A DNA stretch of 64,000 nucleotides. Source: DASRFR01 sp035651455. Its GTDB lineage: Bacteria; Acidobacteriota; Terriglobia; Terriglobales; Acidobacteriaceae. The DNA is taken from the NCBI GenBank assembly GCA_035651455.1, contig DASRFR010000058.1, forward strand, positions 372,001 to 436,000, given 5' to 3'. The translations under genes and the position numbers were made by a program. The notes under the pieces were generated by a model, which was not told the origin of the DNA, made no database searches, and saw only the letters and a list, made by a program, of their open reading frames with translations. Of this stretch, positions 8,620 through 17,014 are shown in pieces. Position 1 is the first letter of the stretch. Every line of letters begins with the position of its first letter.

Positions 8620-9138
8620 TCAGACAAACAACTTCTGGTTGATTTCGATTCCGTGCTCCCGGCAGTAGCTCACGTAGTGATCGATAAACCAGAAAACATC
8701 GAGCGTCTCCAGAAGATTGTCACCCTCATCGAAAAATTCGATGGAACCGTTGAGCCAGAAAATTGTTTTCATGCCATTCGGATCATCGGAGACCAGCGTA
8801 TGAATGGCGCCGGGACTCTCTTGCACGTAGCTGCCGGCTCGCGCCACCCAGTCGTATTCCAGGTACCGCCAGCTTCCTTCTAACGTGCAGGCAAACACCT
8901 TCCCGCGGTGGCGATGGCGGCCCAGTATCCCGCCCTTCTTCACCCACAGAATGTTCGCGTACATGTTGTTGCGGACGTCAAAGGCGAGGTGGCGGATGTA
9001 AACATTCTCTTTGAACGGCACATACGGGGACTCGTCTTCGCCCGCCCCGATGTGAATGTCGGGAAATGCGTATTGTTTGACAATGCTGTCCAAACTGCTT
9101 TTCGCTTCCACAGTGCTTTTCGACTCCACGACCGGCAT
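8620..9138 (-). CDS. Cupin dioxygenase, 2,4'-dihydroxyacetophenone dioxygenase-like
   Basis: A 172-aa single-cupin protein. Metal-binding residues are visible as H75 and H77 (GRHRHRG) and H113 (GAIHTL), the three-histidine pattern of 2,4'-dihydroxyacetophenone dioxygenase. Those enzymes cleave a side-chain C-C bond to give 4-hydroxybenzoate and formate. The start at 9138 follows GAGGAGGGACC, an excellent ribosome-binding site, so the longer reading frame from 9225 is rejected. It is the first gene of the pcaB-pcaL operon; a 4-hydroxybenzoate product would enter the protocatechuate pathway, which fits the neighbourhood. The assignment rests on the motif and context; ring-cleaving cupins are the alternative. 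Confidence 0.7.
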   Translation of the reverse strand: MPVVESKSTVEAKSSLDSIVKQYAFPDIHIGAGEDESPYVPFKENVYIRHLAFDVRNNMYANILWVKKGGILGRHRHRGKVFACTLEGSWRYLEYDWVARAGSYVQESPGAIHTLVSDDPNGMKTIFWLNGSIEFFDEGDNLLETLDVFWFIDHYVSYCREHGIEINQKLFV

Positions 9139-9374
9139 GGTCCCTCCTCTTTTCTGAACAGTCCAATGCCTCGCGCGCGGCAGTATCATACACCGAACAT
9201 CTTGCCCAGCGATCTCTTCCTCCATCCAAGCTGGTCATCCTGAACGCAGCCCGGCAATACGGCTTGCATCACCGAAGGACAGGGGCAGTTGCCAAGGACC
9301 TGCTCCCGTTGTCGACGGCAGAGCTGTTTCGTATTTCGTCAGGAATTACGGCGTGCGCGGAAAAGAACGTCTGC

Positions 9375-9920
9375 TTAGCCGGCAGTAGTAACTGCCGGGG
9401 TTGCGTCTGACCACCATATGGCGGGACTTCCAGCATTCTCATTCAGGTGGTGCGGGATTCGGAGACGGTCGAGTTCACGTATCACTTCGCGGATCGCAGC
9501 TTCGACCGATGCTTTCACAGGCGCACTCAGATCACAACCAGCCTCGTACGACCCTCCCGAAATGCCGATCAGGAGCACCTCGCGCGGACCGGTCCCGATT
9601 AGATCGGCTGCCATAATTGATTCGGACATTGCAGGAGAATGCGGATCCATGCGTACGCCGGGCGCGTGGCGGACTAGATGCGGCTTGCGATAGAGCGTAA
9701 CGCTCCCCGCCGGCTTACCGTTTTCGACAGAATCGACAACGATGAGCGCGTCGAGTCCCAGAAGATTGTCGATAAAGTCCAGCGCGGGGGTGCCGAGGTC
9801 CTCAATCTCCACCCCGCTCTCGAATTCGTAGCGGGACGCAAGCAGCCGCGTGACAAACGGACCGACTCCGTCATCCCCAAGCAAAACGTTCCCTACTCCC
9901 GCAATCAGGACTTTTTTCAT
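9375..9920 (-). CDS. [NiFe]-hydrogenase maturation endopeptidase (HybD/HyaD family)
   Basis: A 181-aa protease that removes the C-terminal peptide from the hydrogenase large subunit after nickel insertion. The N-terminal motif GVGNVLLGDDGVG is diagnostic; the acidic residues there and in VVDSVE, and the His in MDPHSPAM, are the usual Ni-sensing ligands. It directly follows the large-subunit gene, with a 15-nt gap from the chosen ATG at 9920; GTG codons at 9935 and 9932 are alternatives that would abut the upstream stop. It is the last gene of the hydrogenase operon. Confidence 0.93.
   Translation of the reverse strand: MKKVLIAGVGNVLLGDDGVGPFVTRLLASRYEFESGVEIEDLGTPALDFIDNLLGLDALIVVDSVENGKPAGSVTLYRKPHLVRHAPGVRMDPHSPAMSESIMAADLIGTGPREVLLIGISGGSYEAGCDLSAPVKASVEAAIREVIRELDRLRIPHHLNENAGSPAIWWSDATPAVTTAG
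9379..9398 (-). terminator. Hairpin overlapping the end of the hydrogenase protease gene
   Basis: CCGGCAGTAGTAACTGCCGG is a perfect 8-bp stem with a 4-nt loop lying just before the stop codon (9375-9377) of the last hydrogenase gene. Only a broken T-run (TTCTTTTCC) follows on the minus strand, so it is at best a weak terminator; it could also be a 3'-end stabiliser. It is encoded inside the final residues of the protein (TPAVTTAG). Confidence 0.4.
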
Positions 9921-9935
9921 CTTCTGTCTCACCAC

Positions 9936-11636
9936 TCACAGCACCTTCACCTTCGCGATCTGCTTGCCTTCCACATCGAATGTATGACAAGCGCAAGCCA
10001 TGCACGGGTCGAACGAGTGCACCGTGCGCAAAACCTCCAACGGCTGTTCGGAATTCGCAATCGGCGTGTGCAACAACGACGCTTCATAGGGTCCATGCGC
10101 GCCGGCATTGTCCCGCGGACTAGCATTCCATGTGGATGGGACCACCGCCTGGTAGTTCTTGATCGTTCCGCCCTTCACAACTACCCAGTGCGACAGCGTT
10201 CCGCGTGGCGCTTCGTGCGTGCCCACTCCTTCGATTTCACCGCTGGGAAAGCTCGGCGGGTTGTGAATGGCCACGTCACCCTTGGCAATGTTGTCGACCA
10301 GCATCTGCCAGTGGCGGTCGCCTAAATCGGCCAGCATGGCACACCGGATCGCGCGCGCCAGATGGCGTCCCATCGTCGAATGCATGTCGTTGATGGTGAT
10401 CTTCTTGCCCGAGACTGCTGACACCGTTTGCAGCGCCGCGTCCGTCCACTTGCGGGTTAGCGGATGTCCCTGCACATAACCAACCAGTACCTGCGCCAGC
10501 GGACCGACCTGTGCCGGCTTGTTCTCGTAACGCGGGGCCTTCACCCATGTGTATTTCTTGTCCGCCTGCCAGTTGGTGAACTCGGGAACAGTCTCGCCTT
10601 TCCAGGGGTGCAGGCGCGTATCGCCGCGGTAGTACGAATGCGTCACGTCCTCCAGAACCGCGGGGCGGAACTGCGCGTCCGCGGCGGCTTTGAACGTCCG
10701 CACAGACGACAGATCGCCATTGGCAATGTACCCGCCTGGCAAATCGAATTGCGTCGCTCGCGCGTCCAGCGGCAGATCCGGGACCGCAAGATAATTTTTT
10801 ACGCCACCGCCGATTCCGAACCAATCCGTATAGAACGCAGCCACCGCGCAGGCGTCCACGAAGTAGACCTGGTGCACGAATTTCGCCACTTCATCCATCA
10901 ACACCTTCATTGATTCCAAACGCTCCATGCCGAGCGTGGCTTGGCTGTCCAGGTTAATCGCATTCGCCACTCCCCCCACCGTCAGATTCTGGATATGCGG
11001 CGTCTTGCCTCCCAGCATGCCGACCACCTGGTTCGCCTTGCGCTGGTATTCAAGCGCCTGCAGGTAGTGGGAGAAAGCCAAAAGGTTCACGTCGGGGCTG
11101 AGCCGCATCTGCGGATGTCCCCAATAACCATTGGTAAAAATTCCCAACTGGCCGCTGCCCGCCACCGCTTTGACCTTGTCCTGCGCTGCTTTCATCTGCA
11201 GCTTCGAATTGCCCGTCCACGGCGAGATGCTTTCCGCCAGCGCCGCCGTCTTCGCCGGATCAGCCTTCGGAATCTGCAACACATCGACCCAGTCGAGCGC
11301 CGACAAGTGATAGAAGTGAACGATGTGATCGTGCAACCCATGGTTGATCAGGATCAGGTTGCGGATATATTGCGCGTTGGCGGGGATCTCCAGGTTCAGT
11401 GCGTCTTCAACTGAGCGCACGCTCGCGATCGCATGCACCGTGGTGCACACGCCGCAGAAGCGCTGCGTGAAAAGCCACGCTTCCCGCGGATCACGGCCCT
11501 CGAGAATTTTCTCGATGCCCCTCCACATAGTGCAGGATGCCCATGCGTCGGATACCGCTCCGTTATCCACCTCGACATCAATACGCAAGTGGCCTTCAAT
11601 TCGGGTAATCGGATCAACCGTGATTCGTTTGCTCAT
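9936..11636 (-). CDS. [NiFe] uptake hydrogenase large subunit (HybC-like)
   Basis: A 566-aa catalytic subunit. The four nickel ligands are present: C61 and C64 in RFCGVCTTVH, and C545 and C548 in DPCMACACH. The 15 residues after H551 are the peptide that the downstream protease is expected to remove. The N-terminus carries the DPITRIEGH signature. The enzyme splits H2 in the periplasm and delivers electrons through the small subunit. Gene order and partner proteins match E. coli hydrogenase-2, that is, a group 1c-type respiratory uptake enzyme. The hyp genes for active-site assembly are not in the window. Confidence 0.96.
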   Translation of the reverse strand: MSKRITVDPITRIEGHLRIDVEVDNGAVSDAWASCTMWRGIEKILEGRDPREAWLFTQRFCGVCTTVHAIASVRSVEDALNLEIPANAQYIRNLILINHGLHDHIVHFYHLSALDWVDVLQIPKADPAKTAALAESISPWTGNSKLQMKAAQDKVKAVAGSGQLGIFTNGYWGHPQMRLSPDVNLLAFSHYLQALEYQRKANQVVGMLGGKTPHIQNLTVGGVANAINLDSQATLGMERLESMKVLMDEVAKFVHQVYFVDACAVAAFYTDWFGIGGGVKNYLAVPDLPLDARATQFDLPGGYIANGDLSSVRTFKAAADAQFRPAVLEDVTHSYYRGDTRLHPWKGETVPEFTNWQADKKYTWVKAPRYENKPAQVGPLAQVLVGYVQGHPLTRKWTDAALQTVSAVSGKKITINDMHSTMGRHLARAIRCAMLADLGDRHWQMLVDNIAKGDVAIHNPPSFPSGEIEGVGTHEAPRGTLSHWVVVKGGTIKNYQAVVPSTWNASPRDNAGAHGPYEASLLHTPIANSEQPLEVLRTVHSFDPCMACACHTFDVEGKQIAKVKVL

Positions 11637-11676
11637 AAGTGCATACCTGCCGCGCGAAGTTTAGAAAGATGGCCCT

Positions 11677-12930
11677 TCAATCCGCCGCCACAAAGCTGGC
11701 CCCCACTTCTCTGTCTTGCGTCCACTTGTGTTCTTTTTCCATGCGATACCACAGTCCTGTGGGAGCCGGCAGAATCGGCAGCACTTTCACGACATACATG
11801 AAAGCGGCGATCGCGATGGAGACGAAACCCACGGAGATCAGAAGTTCCACCGGCGTCGGAAAGTAAAACGCTCCTGCCCGCGGTTGGAACGCCAGCGTCG
11901 TCGGATCGAAGCGATAGAGCATGCCCCCAACCGCCGCCACCAGGTGTCCGTGGAACATAAGGCGGGCGTCGCGCTTCTTCGCCGAATCCAACAACATCAA
12001 AATCGCGACGCCCAGGAAGATCACTTCCACCCAGAAAAGTCCTGCAAAGATGTTGAAAGCGAAAGCCAGACCGAGTTTGCCGCTGAAGAGAAGATCTGCC
12101 ACTCGGAACGCCAGCCACGAACCGATGAGGCCGGCCGTGATCCGGTTCATCTCGGTGAGCACATCAAGATCGATGGGACGCTTCCATGCCAGGGAGCAGA
12201 ACAGGATCGTTCCCGCCACACAGGAAAATCCCATGAATCCCGCCGCCCACACGTACAGCAGTGGCAGCCAAGGCGTCTGCCACAGTGGATGAACCCGGTC
12301 GCCCCCCAGCAACATCAGCGCGCCCAGCGAAGACTGGTGCATGGCGGGTAACAAGTAAGCGAGTCCCACGATGAACGGATAAAAGCGCACCATAATGCGC
12401 TCCGCCGTTTCCACCACCGGGCGGTACTGCGGGCGATGCGCATGCACCCAGTCCAGCACCGGGGGGACGTTCTCCAGCAGCAGCGGAATCATCGCGTAAG
12501 CCGGCATGCACACCGCGACTTCCAGCAGCGGAGAGTGAAGATTCCAGCGCCAGGGAGTGAATACCCAGTAGAAGTTCCAGGGGCGGCCCACGTCCACGCC
12601 CAGTAACATCAGTCCGGAGAAGTACGCCAGAAAACTGGTAAGCAAAGCCGTGCGCATGACCACGTGCAGACGGCTGCGCTTGAACAACCAGGCCGCGATA
12701 CCGATCGAGAATGCGCCGGAGCCCAGTCCGGTTAGAACCATGGTGTTGAAGGTTTTCCAGATTCCCCACGCATAAGCGTCGTTCATGCCGCTGGCCGGGC
12801 CAAGACCAGCCAACTCGCGATAGGTGACCAGTCCGAGCGCGACCACGGACAGCCCGCAGAGCACGGCGAACGGGCGCGTCCATATGGGGACGTCGTAGAC
12901 AGGAACGTCTCTCTCCCAGGTGTCGATCAT
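11677..12930 (-). CDS. NrfD/HybB-type integral membrane subunit of hydrogenase
   Basis: A 417-aa, highly hydrophobic protein with roughly ten predicted membrane helices and no heme or cluster motifs, as in HybB/NrfD proteins. It would anchor the hydrogenase to the membrane and pass electrons from the HybA-like ferredoxin to quinone. Its ATG overlaps the stop of the HybA-like gene by 4 nt (ATGA, 12927-12930), showing tight coupling. 40 nt separate it from the large subunit. Confidence 0.92.
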   Translation of the reverse strand: MIDTWERDVPVYDVPIWTRPFAVLCGLSVVALGLVTYRELAGLGPASGMNDAYAWGIWKTFNTMVLTGLGSGAFSIGIAAWLFKRSRLHVVMRTALLTSFLAYFSGLMLLGVDVGRPWNFYWVFTPWRWNLHSPLLEVAVCMPAYAMIPLLLENVPPVLDWVHAHRPQYRPVVETAERIMVRFYPFIVGLAYLLPAMHQSSLGALMLLGGDRVHPLWQTPWLPLLYVWAAGFMGFSCVAGTILFCSLAWKRPIDLDVLTEMNRITAGLIGSWLAFRVADLLFSGKLGLAFAFNIFAGLFWVEVIFLGVAILMLLDSAKKRDARLMFHGHLVAAVGGMLYRFDPTTLAFQPRAGAFYFPTPVELLISVGFVSIAIAAFMYVVKVLPILPAPTGLWYRMEKEHKWTQDREVGASFVAAD

Positions 12931-13868
12931 AGCTGCGGCCTCAATCCCGTCTGTTTTTCTTCCTCGGCCATTTCTTCCTGGTGCTGTTTCCAGGTGTTAC
13001 GAATCACTCCAACCACCGACGCGTACAGAACTGCGGGTACCGCCAGGTAGCTATACACGCGCTTCTGCCACTTCAAGTACTTCTCTGGAACGGACTCATC
13101 GGGAAGTTCCGGAAGCCCGAGGTTCGCAAAAGGCACCTTCGACAGATACAGCACCTGCGTGCCCCCGCCTTCGCGCTCGCCATACACCCGATCCTGGTAA
13201 TACTTCCCCGGGCTTTCCTGGATGCGGCGCTTGGCTTCCGCCAGCATTTCCTCGCGGCTTCCGAAGATGACCGCGTGCGTCGGGCAAACCGATGTGCAGG
13301 CGGGCTGCAAGCCTTGCGCCAGGCGCTCCTTGCAGAATTCACACTTCACGATGTTGGGATTGAAGCCCTCCCATTGGAATTTGGGAATGTGATAGGGGCA
13401 GGCAATCTCGCAATATCGGCAGCCGACGCACACCTTGGCATTCCATGTGACCACGCCCGTCTTTACATCTTTGCGCAGGCCCTTGAACATGCAACCCGCG
13501 ACGCACGCCGGATCGATGCAGTGCATGCACTGTTGCTTCACATAGGAGTAAGATTTTCCATCCGCTGGCTTATACAGCTTGATGATGTTCTTGGTGGTCC
13601 AATTCAGGTCGCGGTTGGTTCGATAGAGCGCATCCACCTTGCGGTTGGGACCGAGCTTATTTGCATCGGCGCAAGCGGCGACACAGGTCTGGCAGCCAAC
13701 GCACTTGGTGTTGTCGTACAGCATGGCAACTGCATTAATCGGTGGCGCGGGTCTCTCCTCCGCCTGCGCGGAATGCGACAACACCGCGGTCGATGCCGCG
13801 CCTGTTGCCACCGCGCCTGCGGTTCCTGCCGTCAGCCGAATCAGGGCATCACGTCGCGTCAGTGCCAT
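12927..13868 (-). CDS. HybA-like ferredoxin subunit with Tat signal
   Basis: A 313-aa periplasmic ferredoxin. It begins with a twin-arginine signal (TRRDALIRLTAG) and an Ala-rich hydrophobic stretch. Four cysteine groups can each bind a [4Fe-4S] cluster: CVGCQTCVAAC, CMHCIDPACVAGC, CVGCRYCEIAC, and CEFC with a distal CTSVC. A single C-terminal membrane helix (LAVPAVLYASVVGVI) anchors it. It bridges the small subunit and the HybB-like membrane protein. It lies 2 nt after the small-subunit stop. Confidence 0.94.
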   Translation of the reverse strand: MALTRRDALIRLTAGTAGAVATGAASTAVLSHSAQAEERPAPPINAVAMLYDNTKCVGCQTCVAACADANKLGPNRKVDALYRTNRDLNWTTKNIIKLYKPADGKSYSYVKQQCMHCIDPACVAGCMFKGLRKDVKTGVVTWNAKVCVGCRYCEIACPYHIPKFQWEGFNPNIVKCEFCKERLAQGLQPACTSVCPTHAVIFGSREEMLAEAKRRIQESPGKYYQDRVYGEREGGGTQVLYLSKVPFANLGLPELPDESVPEKYLKWQKRVYSYLAVPAVLYASVVGVIRNTWKQHQEEMAEEEKQTGLRPQL

Positions 13869-13870
13869 GG

Positions 13871-15064
13871 TCAGTTACCTCCGGATTTTCCGGTCAAGTC
13901 CGGCCTGCCATCCTGCGATCCGCTTTCTGCCTTCTCTGTCTCCTTGCCGGTCGGAAGCCGTTTCGACGCCATCAGTGCGGCGCCGCCAATTCCCCCGGCA
14001 ATAATTCCGGCCATGGCCGCGGCCGCGGTTCCAATCGTGCCCACAGGCGTATTGATTAGCGGCAAGGCCTCGGGTGGCGTGACTGCGTGAATGTCAACCG
14101 TTTGGAAAATCGGGACGCGGAACGCGGTAGCTTTCTCTGTGCAGCCCACGCATGGCGCGCCAATGCCGATCGGCCATACATCGGGAACTTCGTTGAAGTG
14201 ACGCGTCGAACAGGCGGCGTGGGTCACGGGGCCTTTGCAGCCCATCTTGTACAAGCACCACCCCTGGCGGTGCCCTTCGTCGCCGAATTCTTTTACGAAG
14301 CGGCCAGCATCAAAGTGCGCCCGCCGCGGACAGTGATCGTGCACCAGCCGGTCAAACGCGAACTTCGGCCGATTGTATTGATCCAGCGCCGGCAGCCTTC
14401 CCATGGTGGCGTACTCCAGCACCACCGCCAGCAGGTTGTAAGGATTGGTCGGACACCCCGGAATATTCACCACCGGTTTTTCCGTGATGATCGAATCCAC
14501 TCCCTGCGCACCGGTCGGGTTAGGATCCGCGGCTGGCACGCCGCCCCATGACGCGCAAGAGCCCATGGCCACGATGGCCGCGGCTTTCGAACCGACTTCG
14601 CGCAGAACTTGCAGCGCCGGCTTGCCTGCCAGCAGCATGTACTGGCCGTTGTCCTTGGTCGGAATGGAACCTTCCACCACCAGCACGAACTTCCCGAAGT
14701 TCTCTTCCACCGCTTGCTTCAGCGCCGCTTCCGCCTGGTACCCGGAAGCGGCCATCAGGGTCTCGTGGTAATCGAGCGAGATGACGTTTAGGATCAGGTC
14801 GGCGATATCGGGACGCGAAGTGCGCAGCAGCGTCTCCGAACAGCCGGTGCAATCCTGAAAGTGCAGCCAGATCACCGAAGGCCGTCTTGCCTTACCCACA
14901 GCTTTTGCCACGTCGAATGCGTTGGCCTTGGACGTCAGCGTCAATCCCACCGGCGCTGTGACCATGAGTGCGGTGCAGAGTTGAATAAAGCTGCGGCGGG
15001 AGACACCGCTCTTTTCCAGGTGTTCCGCGATGGTTAGCTTTTCCACGCGTAGGTCATTCGGCAT
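13871..15064 (-). CDS. [NiFe] uptake hydrogenase small subunit (HybO-like)
   Basis: A 397-aa subunit with a twin-arginine signal (SRRSFIQL, R23-R24), three Fe-S clusters and a C-terminal transmembrane helix (about 335-365). The proximal cluster reads DCTGCSE (C72, C75), then GSCASWGG and IPGCPTNP. This is the ordinary four-cysteine type, with glycine where oxygen-tolerant enzymes have an extra cysteine, so an O2-sensitive type is expected. The start at 15064 has CAGGAAG 6 nt upstream; the longer frame to 15091 is less likely. It is the first gene of the operon, with possible control sites at 15129 and 15394. Confidence 0.95.
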   Translation of the reverse strand: MPNDLRVEKLTIAEHLEKSGVSRRSFIQLCTALMVTAPVGLTLTSKANAFDVAKAVGKARRPSVIWLHFQDCTGCSETLLRTSRPDIADLILNVISLDYHETLMAASGYQAEAALKQAVEENFGKFVLVVEGSIPTKDNGQYMLLAGKPALQVLREVGSKAAAIVAMGSCASWGGVPAADPNPTGAQGVDSIITEKPVVNIPGCPTNPYNLLAVVLEYATMGRLPALDQYNRPKFAFDRLVHDHCPRRAHFDAGRFVKEFGDEGHRQGWCLYKMGCKGPVTHAACSTRHFNEVPDVWPIGIGAPCVGCTEKATAFRVPIFQTVDIHAVTPPEALPLINTPVGTIGTAAAAMAGIIAGGIGGAALMASKRLPTGKETEKAESGSQDGRPDLTGKSGGN

Positions 15065-15128
15065 AGTCGCTTCCTGGCAACTCAGGGTCACGCGAGCACC
15101 GACTCTCTCGAGTTTTGGCTGAATTCAT

Positions 15129-15142
15129 CGAACCTCGGTTCG
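15129..15142. promoter_or_regulatory. CGAAC-N4-GTTCG palindrome upstream of the hydrogenase
   Basis: TCGAACCTCGGTTCGA (15128-15143) is a fully symmetric 16-mer centred about 72 nt upstream of the small-subunit start. It shares the half-site CGAAC and the 4-nt spacing with the sites before the TonB receptor. It also matches the spacing of Gram-positive-type LexA boxes, although its inner four bases do not. The regulator is unknown. Confidence 0.5.
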
Positions 15143-15393
15143 AGATCCAGTCCCTGCAACATTGCCTTCGCGGCCGCCGTCGAACGACCAGCCTGTGACG
15201 CCTATCACGGATGCCTGCGAGATGGTGCCTTCAGCGAGGACTTCGCCCCAAACTTCTTAACTGGTTGCATCAGGGCCTTGATCACTATCCTTCGGCGCTC
15301 CTCGCATTTGCACCTTGTGTCCTGCGCCCAAACAGCAGGTGCCGACTGCGGCGCGAATGTCACGTTTATCGCCGCTCCGGGTACATTGAAGCA

Positions 15394-15420
15394 GTGATTC
15401 AGATCACCGCTCACGGTGAT
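15394..15420. promoter_or_regulatory. Nested inverted repeats, CRP/FNR-family-like
   Basis: Two overlapping inverted repeats share one arm. GTGATTCAGATCAC (15394-15407) has the GTGA-N6-TCAC spacing of CRP-family sites. ATCACCGCTCACGGTGAT (15403-15420) is a perfect 7-bp stem with a 4-nt centre. They lie 330-356 nt upstream of the hydrogenase small-subunit start, which is distant for a classical activator site, so the target promoter is uncertain. Confidence 0.4.
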
Positions 15421-15617
15421 TCGAGACCCCGGAACAGCTACAAGGGGGCGTCGATGCGACAAAACCCGTTCAGCAGTCGTAGGTGATCCAACACTGGCGC
15501 TGTGATCAAAACCGGGGCCATCCGCGTCCACTACACGGCAAGTTCGCCCAAAAATGACCGGGCATTTTCGAGCCTTTCGCAAGCCCGCAATGCCGATGGC
15601 GTTTTATATGGGAAGGA

Positions 15618-17009
15618 TTACGCGGTCGACTTCGAGAGTGGCAGTCGTACTTGGAAGCGGGTATTTCCGGGTACAGAACGTGCTGTGACTATCCCATTGT
15701 GGCGGCGAATAATGCGCTGCACTGTATCCAGTCCCAGGCCGGTGCCCTGCCCCACTCCTTTGGTAGTGAAGAACGGCTCGAATATGCGCGACTGGATTTC
15801 CGCGGGAATACCCGGGCCGTTATCTGCGATTTCAATCACCGCCCAACCATCCTCCAGGCAAGTGCTCACGCGCAGTTCGCCTTGTCCATTCATCGCGTCA
15901 ATGGCGTTGTCGATCAGGTTGGTCCACACCTGGTTCAACTCGCTGCCAAATGAATCCACCAGCAATGGTTCTGGCGCATAGTCGCGGTGGATCGTGACTC
16001 CCTTTTTCAGGCGATGATTCAGGATGGTTAGCGTGGTTTCCAGGCTCTTCACGATGTCAACGTTTTGAACCGGCGCCTGGTCCATGTACGTGTATTCTTT
16101 GATTGCTTTCACCAGATCGGAAATTCGCGCCGTGCTGCTCTCCATCTGATCGAGTAGATTAGCAATCTCCATGGATGCCGCGATGCGCACCAGCGCGGCC
16201 CGCGCGGTTTGGGCTTCAAATTCCTGGAACAGCGGTTCGACCGCCTGCGTCGATATTCCCTTGTGCCCCAGGTCTGCCGCGAGTTGCCACAGGTCATTCA
16301 ATCCATGCGAACGGAAGCTGGCATCAAGCTCTTCTTCCAGATCGCTCGCCTTCATGGCATCCGGAGGTGTCCCATCGCGGCGCGTCAGCTCGAGTTCCAA
16401 ACTCTCGATGCGGCGTTTCTGCGTGGGATTTAAATCCCGCGATCCTAATTCGTGACTGGCATCCCGGATGCGCTTCAGCGCGTCGCGCAATTGACTCGCC
16501 GCTCTGCGCGCAGCGGACGCAGGATTATTCAGCTCGTGTGCCAGTCCCGCGGACAATTTGCCAAGCGCCGCCAGCTTGTCCCGCTGCTCCTCCATCCGGG
16601 TCGTCTCACGAATGCGGTCGGACATCACCGAAACCAGGCGCTGTGTGAGTTCAGGCATTCGCTGCATGAGCTCGGGGAAACGGCTCGCTGGAAAACGCAG
16701 CATGTGCGCGTCTGCCACCGCCCTGCCTGTCAGTGAGTACCGGGTCAGCCGCGAAAAGGGCAGTCGTCCGGTGACTTGCTTCGCGCCTGCGCTGAACACC
16801 ACCATGCGCCCTTGTATCTCTCCTCGCGCCTGGATTTCCCCTTCCAGAATCACGTACATCCAGTCGGCAGAATCTCCTTCGCGAACGTAAATCTCGCCCG
16901 CCTTCAACCTGACCTCTTCCGATTGGCTGATGAACCAGTCCAACTGATCGTCAGGTAGCCCCTGGAAAGCGGGGACCTTCACCAATTCTGTGCGGTCGAT
17001 CGTCGCCAT
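15618..17009 (-). CDS. Sensor histidine kinase with N-terminal cyclic-nucleotide-binding-like domain
   Basis: A 463-aa soluble kinase with no membrane segment. Residues 1-125 form a Crp-type cyclic-nucleotide-binding fold (VREGDSADWMYVILEGEI). A short coiled linker leads to a HisKA domain with phospho-accepting H158 (GLAHELNNPAS), then a HATPase domain with N-box (NLIDNAIDAM), G1 (DNGPGIP), F (FEPFFTTK) and G2 (GTGLGLDTVQRII) boxes. It starts 5 nt after the REC-thioredoxin-reductase-like gene and is surely its partner. In such kinases the N-terminal domain may bind cAMP, c-di-GMP or another ligand, or act only as a protein-interaction module; the ligand-contacting Arg of true cAMP sites is not obvious. 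Confidence 0.9.
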   Translation of the reverse strand: MATIDRTELVKVPAFQGLPDDQLDWFISQSEEVRLKAGEIYVREGDSADWMYVILEGEIQARGEIQGRMVVFSAGAKQVTGRLPFSRLTRYSLTGRAVADAHMLRFPASRFPELMQRMPELTQRLVSVMSDRIRETTRMEEQRDKLAALGKLSAGLAHELNNPASAARRAASQLRDALKRIRDASHELGSRDLNPTQKRRIESLELELTRRDGTPPDAMKASDLEEELDASFRSHGLNDLWQLAADLGHKGISTQAVEPLFQEFEAQTARAALVRIAASMEIANLLDQMESSTARISDLVKAIKEYTYMDQAPVQNVDIVKSLETTLTILNHRLKKGVTIHRDYAPEPLLVDSFGSELNQVWTNLIDNAIDAMNGQGELRVSTCLEDGWAVIEIADNGPGIPAEIQSRIFEPFFTTKGVGQGTGLGLDTVQRIIRRHNGIVTARSVPGNTRFQVRLPLSKSTA

Positions 17010-17014
17010 CGCAG

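Larger units (their letters stand above)
15065..15617. other. Intergenic region upstream of the hydrogenase operon
   Basis: This 553-nt region lies between the end of the kinase gene (15618) and the hydrogenase small-subunit start (15064). A 125-codon minus-strand reading frame (15205-15582) shows no recognisable domain, signal or ribosome-binding site and is judged non-coding. The region holds a CGAAC-N4-GTTCG palindrome and a nested pair of inverted repeats, consistent with a long regulated promoter. Confidence 0.5.

Noticed and set aside
15205..15582. 125-codon minus-strand reading frame upstream of the hydrogenase
   Set aside because: No domain, signal, ribosome-binding site or plausible protein composition; it overlaps the regulatory repeats.
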